DNA of 64,000 nucleotides from Aeromicrobium panaciterrae. GTDB taxonomy: Bacteria; Actinomycetota; Actinomycetes; Propionibacteriales; Nocardioidaceae. A program made the position numbers and the translations under genes. Within the stretch, counting starts at the first letter, position 1, and each line of letters starts with the position of its first letter. The DNA is taken from contig NZ_JAVDWH010000001.1 in the NCBI RefSeq assembly GCF_031457275.1, positions 2,728,001-2,792,000 on the forward strand. The letters run 5' to 3'. The notes below the pieces were generated by a model. That model did no database searches. It was not told where the DNA came from and was given only the letters and a program-made list of their open reading frames with translations. This document shows, in pieces, positions 46,421 to 55,861 of this stretch.

Positions 46421-47656
46421 ATGAAGATTTCGCCGGTTGCCTTCCGCCTCACCGCCATCGTGACGGCCATTGTCTTGGTCACGTCGGCACCAGCTCTCGC
46501 CGCCAGCAAACCCTCTGCTCCGCGGTCACCCAGCGCCACGGCAGGTGACACCAACGTCACCCTCCGTTGGACCAAACCGTCGACCAGCGGCGGCAAGGCA
46601 ATCGACCACTACGCGGTCCAGCAGTACTACAGCAGCGCGTGGCACACGGTGAAGACCACAGGGTCCACCGCTCGCTCGTGGGTACACACCGGTCTGACCA
46701 ACGGCTTGCAATACACGTATCGGATCAAAGCTCACAACCGCATCGGATGGAGCCCTGCGAGCACGACGGTCCTGGCGACCCCGCGAACCACTCCGACCGC
46801 GCCTCGATTCGTCAGCCTCGCCGTAGGCGACTCCTCGGCGACGTTGAAGTGGCAGGCTCCAAGTTCGAGCGGAGGCGCTTCGATCGACAACTACTTCGTC
46901 GAATGGTCGACGGATGGCGCTACGTTCGGCGTAGGCATCTCGGTGACAGAGCTGGAGGCTGTCGTCACCGGACTCACCCCGGGCACGAGGTACTGGTTCC
47001 GAGTTCGTGCGCACAACGCAGCCGGCTACGGGACTTCAACTGGGGTCGGCCACCTGGACGCACTGACAGTCCCTGGCGACCCAGGACTGGTTGGCATCAA
47101 CACCAGCGAAGAGCCTGAACAGGGCTCACTGTTCCTGAACTGGGGATGGTCGGCAGGTCCTGGCGCCCCACTTGACCGGTTCCAGGTTCAATACTCCACC
47201 GAAGAGGACTTCGACTCCGACTACCTCTGGTACGGACCCTCCACGGAGACGACCGAGGTCAAGCTCAGCGACCTGGAGATCGGAACGCAGTACTGGGTTC
47301 GCGTACGTGCCATAAACGAGATCGGCTGGAGCGCTTGGGCGATCGGCGGACCGTTTGTTCCACCGCCAGGCACGCCGTCGGTGCCGCTCTCACTCACCGC
47401 CGTTCCGACCATGTCCGGCGGGGGCGCCGCCTGGGTAGCGCCCGCGTCAGACGGAGGCGCTCCGATCGACAGGTACGAGCTGGAGATACGGCCAAACGGG
47501 CTAGGGACGTCGCAGGACCTGGTCACCTCCAACACCTCGCGGCTATTCGCCGCGAACGAAGGCGAGAGCTACCTCATACGCGTTCGCGCTTGCCACATTG
47601 CCTGGACCTGCGGACCCTGGACCAACGCGACCCCGTTCTACAAGCCCTATTCGTAA
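46421..47656 (+). CDS. Secreted protein with four fibronectin type III domains
   Basis: 411 residues. Signal peptide (FRLTAIVTAIVLVTSAPALA), then four FN3 modules beginning near residues 30, 125, 220 and 320; each has the W...Y/L core (NVTLRWTKPSTSGGKAIDHY, ATLKWQAPSSSGGASIDNY, LFLNWGWSAGPGAPLDRF, AAWVAPASDGGAPIDRY) and the Y-x-R-V-R strand (YTYRIKAHN, YWFRVRAHN, YWVRVRAIN). No enzymatic domain. Codon use and base composition look slightly less biased than neighbours. It likely acts as a surface or matrix protein binding glycans or other proteins. Confidence 0.86.
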   Translation: MKISPVAFRLTAIVTAIVLVTSAPALAASKPSAPRSPSATAGDTNVTLRWTKPSTSGGKAIDHYAVQQYYSSAWHTVKTTGSTARSWVHTGLTNGLQYTYRIKAHNRIGWSPASTTVLATPRTTPTAPRFVSLAVGDSSATLKWQAPSSSGGASIDNYFVEWSTDGATFGVGISVTELEAVVTGLTPGTRYWFRVRAHNAAGYGTSTGVGHLDALTVPGDPGLVGINTSEEPEQGSLFLNWGWSAGPGAPLDRFQVQYSTEEDFDSDYLWYGPSTETTEVKLSDLEIGTQYWVRVRAINEIGWSAWAIGGPFVPPPGTPSVPLSLTAVPTMSGGGAAWVAPASDGGAPIDRYELEIRPNGLGTSQDLVTSNTSRLFAANEGESYLIRVRACHIAWTCGPWTNATPFYKPYS

Positions 47657-47665
47657 GGTTCGCGA

Positions 47666-47694
47666 TTGACATACATACATACCGTATGTATGTT
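47666..47694 (+). promoter_or_regulatory. Consensus promoter with a 21-base palindrome for the hydrolase-TetR operon
   Basis: TTGACA at 47666-47671 and TATGTT at 47689-47694, 17 bases apart, form a consensus promoter. Within the spacer and -10 lies a palindrome at 47673-47693: arms acatacatac and gtatgtatgt around one central c. The -10 ends six bases before the ATG at 47701, so the transcript is probably leaderless. Binding of a TetR dimer here would occlude polymerase; the TetR gene is second in the operon. Confidence 0.8.
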
Positions 47695-47700
47695 GCAGCA

Positions 47701-48579
47701 ATGACCTCCACTCCCCGACCCCAGACCTTGGGCGCCGTCCACGAGATCGATCTCGGCTCGGGCACGGTGCGCTACTTCGAAGACGGACCAGCGGACGGAC
47801 CCGTCGTGGTGTTCGTCCACGGACTTCTCGTCAACGCCGACCTCTGGCGCAAAGTTGTCCCGACCGCGGTTGCAGACGGACTGCACACGTACACCGTCGA
47901 CTGGCCTCTCGGCTCGCACTCGATCCCGGTTCCGGGCGTCGAGTTGACGCCGCCCGGTGTTGCCGACCTGATCGCGACTTTCCTCGAGAAGCTCGACCTG
48001 AAGGACGTCACCGTGGTCGCGAACGACACCGGCGGTGCGATCACCCAGATCCTGATGACCCGTCACCCCGAGCGCATCGGCAGAGTCGTGCTCGCCTCCT
48101 GCGACGCGTTCGAGCGGTTCTTCCCACCAGCCTTCGCCTTCCTGCCTGTGCTGGCGAAGGCGCCCGGGTCAATGGCTGCGTTGACTCAGATCGTCCGTCC
48201 CAAGCTGATGCAGCGCCTGCCGATCACATTTGGCTGGGTGTCGAAGCGACCGGTCCCTCCAGAGACTGTTGCGTCCTACCTCGGCCCCAGTCGTCACAAC
48301 AGAGCCATCCGGAAGGACCTCGCCCGGTTCCTCAAGACGGTGAACAAGCGGCACACGCTCGCGGCCGCAGAGAAGCTGCCCGCGTTCGACAAGCCTGTGT
48401 TGCTGGCCTGGGCCACCGAGGAGAAGTTGTTCCCGTTGTCCCTTGCCACGCGGCTGGCCGAGAAACTACCCAACGCGAAGATCGTGGAGATCGCCGACTC
48501 GTACACCTTCATCCCCGAAGACCAGCCGGCTGAGCTTGCCGCGCACGTCGTCGAGTTCGTGACCCGCGTTGGCGCCTAG
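47701..48579 (+). CDS. Alpha/beta-hydrolase (haloalkane dehalogenase/epoxide hydrolase-like)
   Basis: 292 residues from ATG 47701; an upstream in-frame ATG at 47686 falls within the promoter. VVFVHGLLVNADLWRKV carries the oxyanion His-Gly, and the nucleophile elbow VVANDTGGAI has Asp109 as the probable nucleophile, as in dehalogenases and epoxide hydrolases. A late acidic residue is in AWATEEKLFP. Near the C-terminus, where the catalytic His is expected, the sequence reads ADSYTFIPEDQP and no His is in place, so catalysis may differ. Its 3' end overlaps the TetR gene by 11 bases. Confidence 0.86.
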   Translation: MTSTPRPQTLGAVHEIDLGSGTVRYFEDGPADGPVVVFVHGLLVNADLWRKVVPTAVADGLHTYTVDWPLGSHSIPVPGVELTPPGVADLIATFLEKLDLKDVTVVANDTGGAITQILMTRHPERIGRVVLASCDAFERFFPPAFAFLPVLAKAPGSMAALTQIVRPKLMQRLPITFGWVSKRPVPPETVASYLGPSRHNRAIRKDLARFLKTVNKRHTLAAAEKLPAFDKPVLLAWATEEKLFPLSLATRLAEKLPNAKIVEIADSYTFIPEDQPAELAAHVVEFVTRVGA

Positions 48580-49156
48580 TCAGGAGGACCGGCGGCTCGC
48601 AACTCAGACCGCGCTGCTCGAAGCAGCGCGACCCCTGTTCGCCGAGCGCGGGTTCGCGGCGGTCTCCGCCGACGAGATCGTACGAGCTGCCGGCGTCACC
48701 CGCGGAGCGCTGCATCACCACTACGGCGACAAGCGCGGGCTGTTTCGCGCAGTGTTCGAGCAGGTCGAGCTGGGCCTCACTCAGGAGCTTGCTGACCTCG
48801 TCGCTGATGGCGGCGATGACGACCTGCTCCCCCGGGCCCTGTCCGCGTTCCTCGATATCTGCGAGCGGGACGAGGTCCGGCGAATCGCGCTGACCGATGC
48901 CCCTGCGGTGCTCGGCTGGCAGACCTGGCGCGAGCTCGAGGCGCAGTACGGTCTTGGACTCCTCATCGCTCTACTCTCGGCGTCCCCCGCCGTCGACGAT
49001 TCACGCCCGGCGCCGCTGCTCGCCCAGCTCGTACTCAGTGCCGTCGTCGAAGGCGCCCTGCTGATCGCCCACTCTGACGACCCGATCGCCACCCGCGCCC
49101 AGGTCGAGTCCTCACTCACCGCCCTGTTCGGCGACCTCATCCCACCGTCCGGCTAG
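48569..49156 (+). CDS. TetR family regulator co-transcribed with the hydrolase
   Basis: 195 residues. TetR helix-turn-helix AARPLFAERGFAAVSADEIVRAAGVTRGALHHHYGDKRGLFRAVFEQV, followed by a C-terminal domain typical of the group (LVLSAVVEGALLIAHSDDPIAT). Starts within the hydrolase gene, so both are on one transcript. It probably autorepresses this operon through the palindrome at 47673-47693. Just after its stop, agcccgcctcgggct (49155-49169) could form a small hairpin without a U-run. Confidence 0.9.
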   Translation: MAPSQEDRRLATQTALLEAARPLFAERGFAAVSADEIVRAAGVTRGALHHHYGDKRGLFRAVFEQVELGLTQELADLVADGGDDDLLPRALSAFLDICERDEVRRIALTDAPAVLGWQTWRELEAQYGLGLLIALLSASPAVDDSRPAPLLAQLVLSAVVEGALLIAHSDDPIATRAQVESSLTALFGDLIPPSG

Positions 49157-49560
49157 CCCGCCTCGGGCTCTGGCCAGATGAAGCGGGGGCCGCGACCCAT
49201 CTGGACATCTCCATACTCAATGCCGCGGTCCGACGGAATCGAATAGGGAATGACAATCTCCATCGCCAAGTCGCCTCGATGCTCGAGAGTCATGCGAATC
49301 GCGTCTCCGCCGTCAAGCACGCTGACATCGGCAACGATGGCAACGGCCCTCAGCTCGTCCCGCTTCTCGGACAGACCCGTGAGGAATCCGCGAATCGACT
49401 CATTTCCATCAAGACCGTCATTATCGACGACTAGCGCGACTTCTCCGTCCATCAGCATCGCGAGGCCGAAAGGGTCGAACGAGTTTGTCTCTTCCAGCCC
49501 AATCGTCGCTTGCTCTCTCGCGATCTCCTGAAGAGTCATCAAGTCTTCTGACGGGTCCAT
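49153..49560 (-). CDS. Hypothetical protein
   Basis: 135 residues; start uncertain (ATG 49560 or an inner ATG at 49539, MTLQEIAREQ). The sequence is acidic and mixed alpha/beta (LALMLMDGEVALVVDNDGL-like core, RGFLTGLSEKRDELRAVAIVADVSVLDGGDAIRMTLEHRGDLAMEIVIPYS). No recognised domain and no signal peptide or membrane helix. Its codon use is less GC-biased than neighbours (agg, att, aga codons are more frequent), which hints at recent acquisition. It converges on the TetR gene. Confidence 0.6.
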   Translation of the reverse strand: MDPSEDLMTLQEIAREQATIGLEETNSFDPFGLAMLMDGEVALVVDNDGLDGNESIRGFLTGLSEKRDELRAVAIVADVSVLDGGDAIRMTLEHRGDLAMEIVIPYSIPSDRGIEYGDVQMGRGPRFIWPEPEAG

Positions 49561-49627
49561 GGAATCGACACTACTGACGACGGCGAACAGCCCGCTGCAA
49601 TATCGCTGCTTCGCCTAGGCTGCAGAA

Positions 49628-50259
49628 ATGCCAGATTTCACCGGGTTCTCGGCTGCTGCACTCGACTTCTATGACGACCTCGAGATGGACAACACCAAGA
49701 CGTTCTGGGAGGCGCACCGCCAGACGTACGACACCGAGGTCGCGGCTCCGATGAAGGCGCTGATGGCGGAGCTGACCGACGAGTTCGGCGAGCCGAAGGT
49801 GTTCCGGCCGTACCGCGACGTTCGATTCGCGAAGGACAAGACGCCGTACAAGACGGCCCAAGGTGCGTTCGTCGCGGCGGGGCCGTCGACAGGTTGGTAC
49901 GTGCAGGTTGGCGCTCCCGGAGTCAGGGTCGGCGCGGGCTTCTACGAGGCATCGACAGCGCGCCTCGCGAGCGTGCGCGAGGCAATCGTCCACGACCGGC
50001 ATGGGCCAGAACTTGAGGCCATCCTCGCGAAGGCACAGTCAGCCGGTTGGGAGCTGGGCGGCGACAGGCTGAAGACCTCGCCTCGCGGCTACGACGCCGA
50101 ACACCCGCGCATCGAGCTGCTGCGGCACAAGTCGATGACGCTCGGGAAGAACTATGGCTTCGAGCCGTTCATCCACACGCCAGAGCTGCTCGACCGCGTC
50201 CGCGCCGACTGGCGCGAGACCCAGCCGCTGATCGACTGGGTCCTCGCGCACGCCAAGGG

Positions 50260-50263
<4 letters not shown>
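49628..50263 (+). CDS. DUF2461 family protein
   Basis: 211 residues: FYDDLEMDNTKTFWEAHRQTYD, RPYRDVRFAKDKTPYKTAQGAF, GWYVQVGAPGVRVGAGFYE, RGYDAEHPRIELLRHKS and TPELLDRVRADWRETQPLIDWV match DUF2461 (TIGR02453). Its function is unknown. TAGGCT at 49616-49621 is six bases from the ATG, so it is probably leaderless. It converges on the aldo/keto reductase gene. Confidence 0.88.
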
Positions 50264-51242
<979 letters not shown>

Positions 51243-51246
<4 letters not shown>

Positions 51247-51650
51247 TTGTTCATCACCTTCACTGTTTTTGAATTGGATCTGGCGTAGAAATCGATCTTG
51301 CGATCAATGGCCTCGAGGTGCGTCTGCACCTCGCGGAGTTGTTCACGTACGTGTTCGCGGTGCGATTCGAGAATCGCCAGCCGGTCGGGCTCGCTGCCCT
51401 CGATCCGGTAGAGATCGACGAAGCGGCGGATGTCGCGAATCGGCATCCCGGTCTTGCGCAGCATCACGAGCGTGCCGAGCCAACGAACGTCGCTCTCGGC
51501 ATACCGGCGCTGCCCCGACGACGAGCGCTCCGGCGGCTGGAGGGTGAGCCCCTCCTTCTCGTAATAGCGGAGTGTGTCGACGGTCAGACCGCTCGCCTCG
51601 GCGGCGGCGCTAATCGTCAATCCCTCTGCGGGAATCTCGGTCACGGTCAT
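51243..51650 (-). CDS. MerR family regulator of the aldo/keto reductase
   Basis: 135 residues from ATG 51650. N-terminal winged helix TISAAAEASGLTVDTLRYYEKEGLTLQPPERSSSGQRRYAESDVRWL, then the dimerisation helix LAILESHREHVREQLREVQTHLEAIDRKIDFYARS. No cysteine in the metal-binding positions, so the inducer is more likely organic or redox than a metal. The start follows an AATGCT -10 box by six bases, again leaderless. Confidence 0.91.
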
Positions 51651-51656
51651 GACTTC

Positions 51657-51687
51657 AGCATTCACCCTGGAGTGCACTCCAGGTCAA
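51657..51687 (-). promoter_or_regulatory. MerR-type promoter with 18-base palindrome
   Basis: On the minus strand, TTGACC (51682-51687) and AATGCT (51657-51662) are 19 bases apart, the long spacer typical of promoters controlled by MerR proteins. A perfect palindrome, CCTGGAGTGCACTCCAGG at 51666-51683, fills the spacer. This is the expected MerR operator, implying autoregulation and control of the downstream reductase. Confidence 0.82.
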
Positions 51688-51717
51688 CTCGCGGATGCCC
51701 GATCCTTCCCAAATGTG

Positions 51718-51733
51718 ACGTAGGCCACTACGT
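51718..51733 (+). promoter_or_regulatory. Inverted repeat upstream of the SGNH hydrolase gene
   Basis: ACGTAG at 51718-51723 and CTACGT at 51728-51733 with GCCA between, overlapping a TACGTT -10 candidate at 51729-51734. It may be an operator for the SGNH gene, or chance. Confidence 0.3.
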
Positions 51734-51769
51734 TCGGTCCGGGCGGGAGACCCAACCAGGAGGCAATAC

Positions 51770-52987
51770 ATGTCGGTGGTCACCCGAGCCCGCACCTTCG
51801 CGGGCGCGCTCACGCTCTCACTAGTCGGAATGACATTCGTCTCGACGCCCGCACATGCGGACGGCCCCGGTGTCGGTACGCCGTGGGTGGCGTCAGTCGG
51901 CGATTCCTACATCTCCGGTGAGGCCGGACGTTGGGCTGGCTCCTCCAACAGCAACTCGGCGGCGGCCGATGCGTTGGGCGGAACCGCGTACTTCGACAAT
52001 GCGGCGAACAATGCCGAGACGATCGAACGATGCCACCGAAGCAAGAGCGCAGAGATCAAGATCGGCGGCGGAATCAGCAGCGTCAACCTCGCATGCTCCG
52101 GTGCCAAGACGGCAACTGACGCGGGCGGTTCGTACTTCAAGCCGGGTCTCGACTTCTATGACAACGGCGCCGGCAACATCGGCCAGGCCAAGGCACTTCA
52201 GCAGTTCGCCACGACCCACAACGTCAAGATGGTCGCGGTCTCGATCGGCGGCAACGACTTCAACTTCGCGAGCGTCGTCCAGTCCTGCGTGGTCGACTTC
52301 CTCGGCTCACCGACCTGGTGGAAGGACTACTGCCAGGACGACAGCAGCGTCACGGCCAACTTCACCAGCTCGAATGTCACAGCCGTGAAGACCCGCATCT
52401 CCAACGCATTCATCAACATCCGCACGGCCATGCGCAACGCCGGCTACGCCGACAGTTCGTGGACGCTGCTGGTCCAGAACTACCCGTCGCCCGTGCCCAA
52501 CGGTTCGGCATTCCGCTACGGCGAGAGCGGCTACTCCCGACAGAACACCGGCGGCTGCGGGTTCTGGAACAGCGACGCCAACTGGGCCAACGCCAGCGCG
52601 CTCCCGACCATCAACAACACGGTGGCAGGCGCCATCACCCAGTCCGGCCTGACAAACACCAAGTCGCTCAACCTGTCGCCCGCGTTCAACGGTCGTCGCC
52701 TGTGCGAGAACACGGTGGGACTGTACGAAGAGGTCGGCCTGAGCTCGTGGACCCAGTCGACGGCAGTCGACCGGACCGAGTGGGTCAACCAGATCCGTAC
52801 CGTCACGACAGCCGGCAGCAGCCCGTACTACATCCAGGAATCGCTGCACCCGAACTACTGGGGTCAGATGGCGGTCCGCTCGTGCGTACGCCAGGCCTAC
52901 AACGGCGGCGCACCCAAGGGCGGCACCTGCACCCGCAGCGCCAATGGGCTCAACGCATCGGGTGAGCCCAACATGTCGCTGAACTAA
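51770..52987 (+). CDS. Secreted SGNH/GDSL hydrolase (esterase/lipase)
   Basis: 405 residues. Signal peptide (ARTFAGALTLSLVGMTFVSTPAHA) and cleavage after the AHA. SGNH blocks: WVASVGDSYISGEAG with Ser46 as nucleophile, ISSVNLACSGAKT (Gly block), VSIGGNDFNF (Asn block) and SLHPNYWGQ (Asp/His block near the C-terminus). Six or more cysteines (ERCHR, NLACS, SCVVDF, DYCQDD, GGCGF, RLCEN) likely form disulfides. aggaggcaatac before the ATG is a strong ribosome binding site. Extracellular esterase or lipase. Confidence 0.91.
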   Translation: MSVVTRARTFAGALTLSLVGMTFVSTPAHADGPGVGTPWVASVGDSYISGEAGRWAGSSNSNSAAADALGGTAYFDNAANNAETIERCHRSKSAEIKIGGGISSVNLACSGAKTATDAGGSYFKPGLDFYDNGAGNIGQAKALQQFATTHNVKMVAVSIGGNDFNFASVVQSCVVDFLGSPTWWKDYCQDDSSVTANFTSSNVTAVKTRISNAFINIRTAMRNAGYADSSWTLLVQNYPSPVPNGSAFRYGESGYSRQNTGGCGFWNSDANWANASALPTINNTVAGAITQSGLTNTKSLNLSPAFNGRRLCENTVGLYEEVGLSSWTQSTAVDRTEWVNQIRTVTTAGSSPYYIQESLHPNYWGQMAVRSCVRQAYNGGAPKGGTCTRSANGLNASGEPNMSLN

Positions 52988-54012
52988 CGACTGGGGTCGT
53001 CGCCGACCTGGACGAGCAGCTTGCCGAAGTTCTTACCGGTGAGCAGCCCAAAGAATGCCTCGGGAGCATTCTCCAGGCCGGCGACGATGTCCTCCCGATG
53101 CCGCAGCTCGCCTGAAGCGATCCAGCCGGCGGCATCGTTCTGGAAGTCCTTGTAGTGCGCCTTCACGAACTCGTCCTGAATGAACCCACGCATCGTGATG
53201 CTCTTCGTGAGGATCGAGGTCATCAGGTACGGCGAGCGATCAGGACCTGCCGGAAGTTCGGTGGCGTTGTAGCTGGCGACAAGTCCGCAGACCGGCACCC
53301 GCGCGTACGTGTTGAGACGCGGGAGCACCGCGTCCCAGACGTGACCACCGACGTTCTCGAAGTACACGTCGATGCCATCCGGAACGGCCGCCTTGAGGTC
53401 AGCCTTGAACGTCGGCGAGCGGTGATCCAGCGCGACATCGAAACCGAGCTCAGTGAGCCAGGCGACTTTCTCAGCTCCACCTGCGATACCAACCGCGCGG
53501 GCACCCTTGATCTTCGCGATCTGGCCAACGGCTGATCCGACTGGACCAGCTGCCGCCGCAACCACAACGGTCTCACCGGGCTGCGGCTTGCCGATCTGCA
53601 GCAACCCCGCGTATGCCGTGAAGCCCGGCATACCGAGCACGCCCACGGCTGTGGAGATGGGCGCGTGAGCGGGATCGAGCTTGCGTACGTACTTCGCCGG
53701 CAGCACCGCGTACGCCTGCCAGCCGTGATACGAGAGCACGAAGTCGCCAGGACTCAGCGACGGGTCGTTCGACTCGACCACCTCGGCGACAGTGCCGCCT
53801 TGCATGACCTCGCCCAGCGGCTGCGGCGCCGCATACGATTTCGCGTCGTTCATGCGGCCGCGCATGTAGGGATCGAGCGACAGATAGATCGTGCGGAGCA
53901 GCACCTCCCCGTCACCGGGGGTCGGAACCGGTGCGGTCTCGATGCTGAAGTTGTCGTGGGTCGGCTCTCCGACGGGGCGGGAAGCGAGCAGGATGCGGGT
54001 GTTGTCGGTCAC
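52984..54012 (-). CDS. NADP-dependent medium-chain oxidoreductase (CurA/PTGR-like)
   Basis: 342 residues from GTG 54012, with TAGGGT (54020-54025) seven bases upstream, so leaderless. GroES-like domain (YLSLDPYMRGRMNDAKSYAAPQPLGEVMQGGTVAEV) and NADP loop VVVAAAAGPVGSAVGQIAKIKG. PYLMTSILTKSITMRGFIQDEF near the C-terminus is typical of zinc-free leukotriene B4 dehydrogenase/2-alkenal reductase proteins. It reduces activated alkenes. Divergent from the SCO6745-like gene. Confidence 0.91.
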   Translation of the reverse strand: MTDNTRILLASRPVGEPTHDNFSIETAPVPTPGDGEVLLRTIYLSLDPYMRGRMNDAKSYAAPQPLGEVMQGGTVAEVVESNDPSLSPGDFVLSYHGWQAYAVLPAKYVRKLDPAHAPISTAVGVLGMPGFTAYAGLLQIGKPQPGETVVVAAAAGPVGSAVGQIAKIKGARAVGIAGGAEKVAWLTELGFDVALDHRSPTFKADLKAAVPDGIDVYFENVGGHVWDAVLPRLNTYARVPVCGLVASYNATELPAGPDRSPYLMTSILTKSITMRGFIQDEFVKAHYKDFQNDAAGWIASGELRHREDIVAGLENAPEAFFGLLTGKNFGKLLVQVGDDPSR

Positions 54013-54019
54013 GGCTCGG

Positions 54020-54041
54020 ACCCTACCCGCTGCGGCATACT
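54020..54041. promoter_or_regulatory. Divergent -10 boxes for the oxidoreductase and SCO6745-like genes
   Basis: TAGGGT on the minus strand at 54020-54025 ends seven bases before GTG 54012. CATACT on the plus strand at 54036-54041 ends seven bases before ATG 54049. Both genes would start leaderless from a gap of only 36 bases. Confidence 0.5.
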
Positions 54042-54048
54042 CACCGTC

Positions 54049-54891
54049 ATGTCGAATACCAAGTTCTGGCGCTCCGTCGAGGTGCTGCATGACGTCGTCT
54101 ACTTCGCTCCTGACACCAAGGAGCGGTACGAGGTCCTTGGGCTCAAGGGCTACTGGATGGGCTACTTCGCCTCTCGCTCCGCCGCGCTGGGCACGGCCTC
54201 GCCAGAGTTGGTCATCGCGACGTTCCACGGCTTCGCTCCCAAGATGGTGCACCGAGCACTCCCCGACGCGTGGTCGCTCGCCTCACGCGAGGAGATCCTC
54301 CAGGCGCGACTCGACTTGGCTCGCGATGCGCTGGCTCCCGGCATCGGAGCCGCCGATGCTGACGCGGGGAAGGTCGCCAAGGACCTTGCGGCGATCGTCG
54401 ACGGACTCGACTTCGCCGGCAAGCCGCTGGGTGCAGCTCACGCCTCACTCCCCCGACCCACAGACGACATCGGCCTGCTGTGGTGGGCCGCGTCCGTGAT
54501 CCGCGAATACCGCGGCGACTGCCACCTCGCCGTCCTCGGCGCTGCCGGCCTCAACGGCACCTCCGCCAACACCCTCGCCGTTGCCGCTGGGCTCGCCGTT
54601 GGCGAGCAGCGCAACATGCGCGGCTGGACCGAGGACGAGTGGGCGGCTGGGTATGCCGAGCTCGCTGGCCGTGGCTGGGTCAACGCCGACGGAACGATCA
54701 CCGATTCAGGCGCCTCCGCTCGTCAGCAGATCGAAGACGCAACCGACCGCGTATGCGCGGCGGGCATGGACAAGGAAGCGACAGGTCGCGCGATCACCGT
54801 CGAAGACGGTGTACGCACGCTGGCCCGCGGCGTGCTCAAGTCTGGCGCCATCGCGTTCCCCAACCCGACCGGCTCCAAGCCTCCGGAGTAG
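54049..54891 (+). CDS. SCO6745 family protein (winged-helix-like, unknown function)
   Basis: 280 residues from ATG 54049; the longer frame from 53665 overlaps the divergent gene. MSNTKFWRSVEVLHDVVYFAPDTKERYEVLGLKGYWMGYFASRSAALG at the N-terminus and GYAELAGRGWVNADGTITDSGASARQQIEDATDR at the C-terminus match a family named after Streptomyces SCO6745. The C-terminal part resembles a winged helix. Common in actinobacteria; function unknown. A ligD-type polymerase gene follows four bases later. Confidence 0.83.
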   Translation: MSNTKFWRSVEVLHDVVYFAPDTKERYEVLGLKGYWMGYFASRSAALGTASPELVIATFHGFAPKMVHRALPDAWSLASREEILQARLDLARDALAPGIGAADADAGKVAKDLAAIVDGLDFAGKPLGAAHASLPRPTDDIGLLWWAASVIREYRGDCHLAVLGAAGLNGTSANTLAVAAGLAVGEQRNMRGWTEDEWAAGYAELAGRGWVNADGTITDSGASARQQIEDATDRVCAAGMDKEATGRAITVEDGVRTLARGVLKSGAIAFPNPTGSKPPE

Positions 54892-54895
54892 CCAC

Positions 54896-55861
54896 ATGGC
54901 GAGCTCATCCCCCGCGATCGAGATCGAAGTCGACGACAAGGTCGTACGGGTCACCAACCCCGACCGCGTCTACTTCCCCGAGCACGGGTGGACCAAGCTC
55001 GACCTGATCGACTACTACCTCGCCGTCGGCGACGGCATCGTCAATGCGTTGTACGAGCGACCATGCATGCTGCACCGGTTCCCCAAGGGGCTGGCCGGCG
55101 ACAAGGTGCATCAGAAGAAGGTGCCGCCTGGCGCACCTCCGTGGCTCGAGACCGTGCCGATCCACTTCCCGCGCTACAACCGGATCGTCCACGAGGTCTG
55201 CGTGACCGAGCTGGCGACCGTGATTTGGGCGGTGCAGATGTCGACCGTCGAGTTCCACCCCTGGAACAGCCGCCGTGCCGACACCGAGAAGCCCGACGAG
55301 TGGCGCATCGATCTCGATCCAGGACCCGAGTGTGATTTCGAGACCGTACGCAGGGTCGCCCACGTCTCCCATGAGGTACTCGACGAGCTTGGCGCAATCG
55401 GGTTCCCGAAGACGTCAGGCGGATCGGGACTGCACATCTACGTACGGATCCCGCCAGACCACGGATTCGCCGACGTACGTCGCGCTGCCCTCGCCTTCGC
55501 GCGCGAGGTCGAGCGGCGCGCGCCGGATGATGTGACCACCACGTGGTGGCGCAAGGACCGAGACCCGGCGCAGCTGTTCGTGGACTACAACCAGAACGCC
55601 CGAGACCACACGATCGCCGCCGCCTACTCCGTACGCGGGTTCGCTGACGGCCGAGTGTCGACGCCGATCCGCTGGGACGAGATCGATGACGTCGACCCGC
55701 ACGACTTCACGATCGCCACGGTTCCTGATCGCTACGCCAAGCTCGGCGATCTCCACGAAGGCATCGACGACGCCGTGTTCGACATAGCGCCACTTCTCGA
55801 GTGGGCGGACCGCGACGAACGCGACGGCGTCGAAGCTCCGGCTGAACCCGAGAGCGACTAG
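54896..55861 (+). CDS. LigD-type primase-polymerase (PolDom)
   Basis: 321 residues from ATG 54896 with ggag eight bases upstream. Archaeo-eukaryotic primase features: TNPDRVYFPEHGWTKLDLIDYY, EFHPWNSR, WRIDLDPGPECDFETV with the metal-binding DxD, and KTSGGSGLHIYVRI. It lacks the ligase and phosphoesterase domains of full LigD, so it is a stand-alone polymerase domain of the non-homologous end-joining type. Such proteins add ribo- or deoxynucleotides at breaks. No ku gene is in the window. Stop overlaps convergent cobF. Confidence 0.9.
   Translation: MASSSPAIEIEVDDKVVRVTNPDRVYFPEHGWTKLDLIDYYLAVGDGIVNALYERPCMLHRFPKGLAGDKVHQKKVPPGAPPWLETVPIHFPRYNRIVHEVCVTELATVIWAVQMSTVEFHPWNSRRADTEKPDEWRIDLDPGPECDFETVRRVAHVSHEVLDELGAIGFPKTSGGSGLHIYVRIPPDHGFADVRRAALAFAREVERRAPDDVTTTWWRKDRDPAQLFVDYNQNARDHTIAAAYSVRGFADGRVSTPIRWDEIDDVDPHDFTIATVPDRYAKLGDLHEGIDDAVFDIAPLLEWADRDERDGVEAPAEPESD

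Noticed and set aside
49155-49169. agcccgcctcgggct hairpin as a terminator between convergent genes
   Set aside because: Six-base stem without T-run; too weak to list as a terminator.
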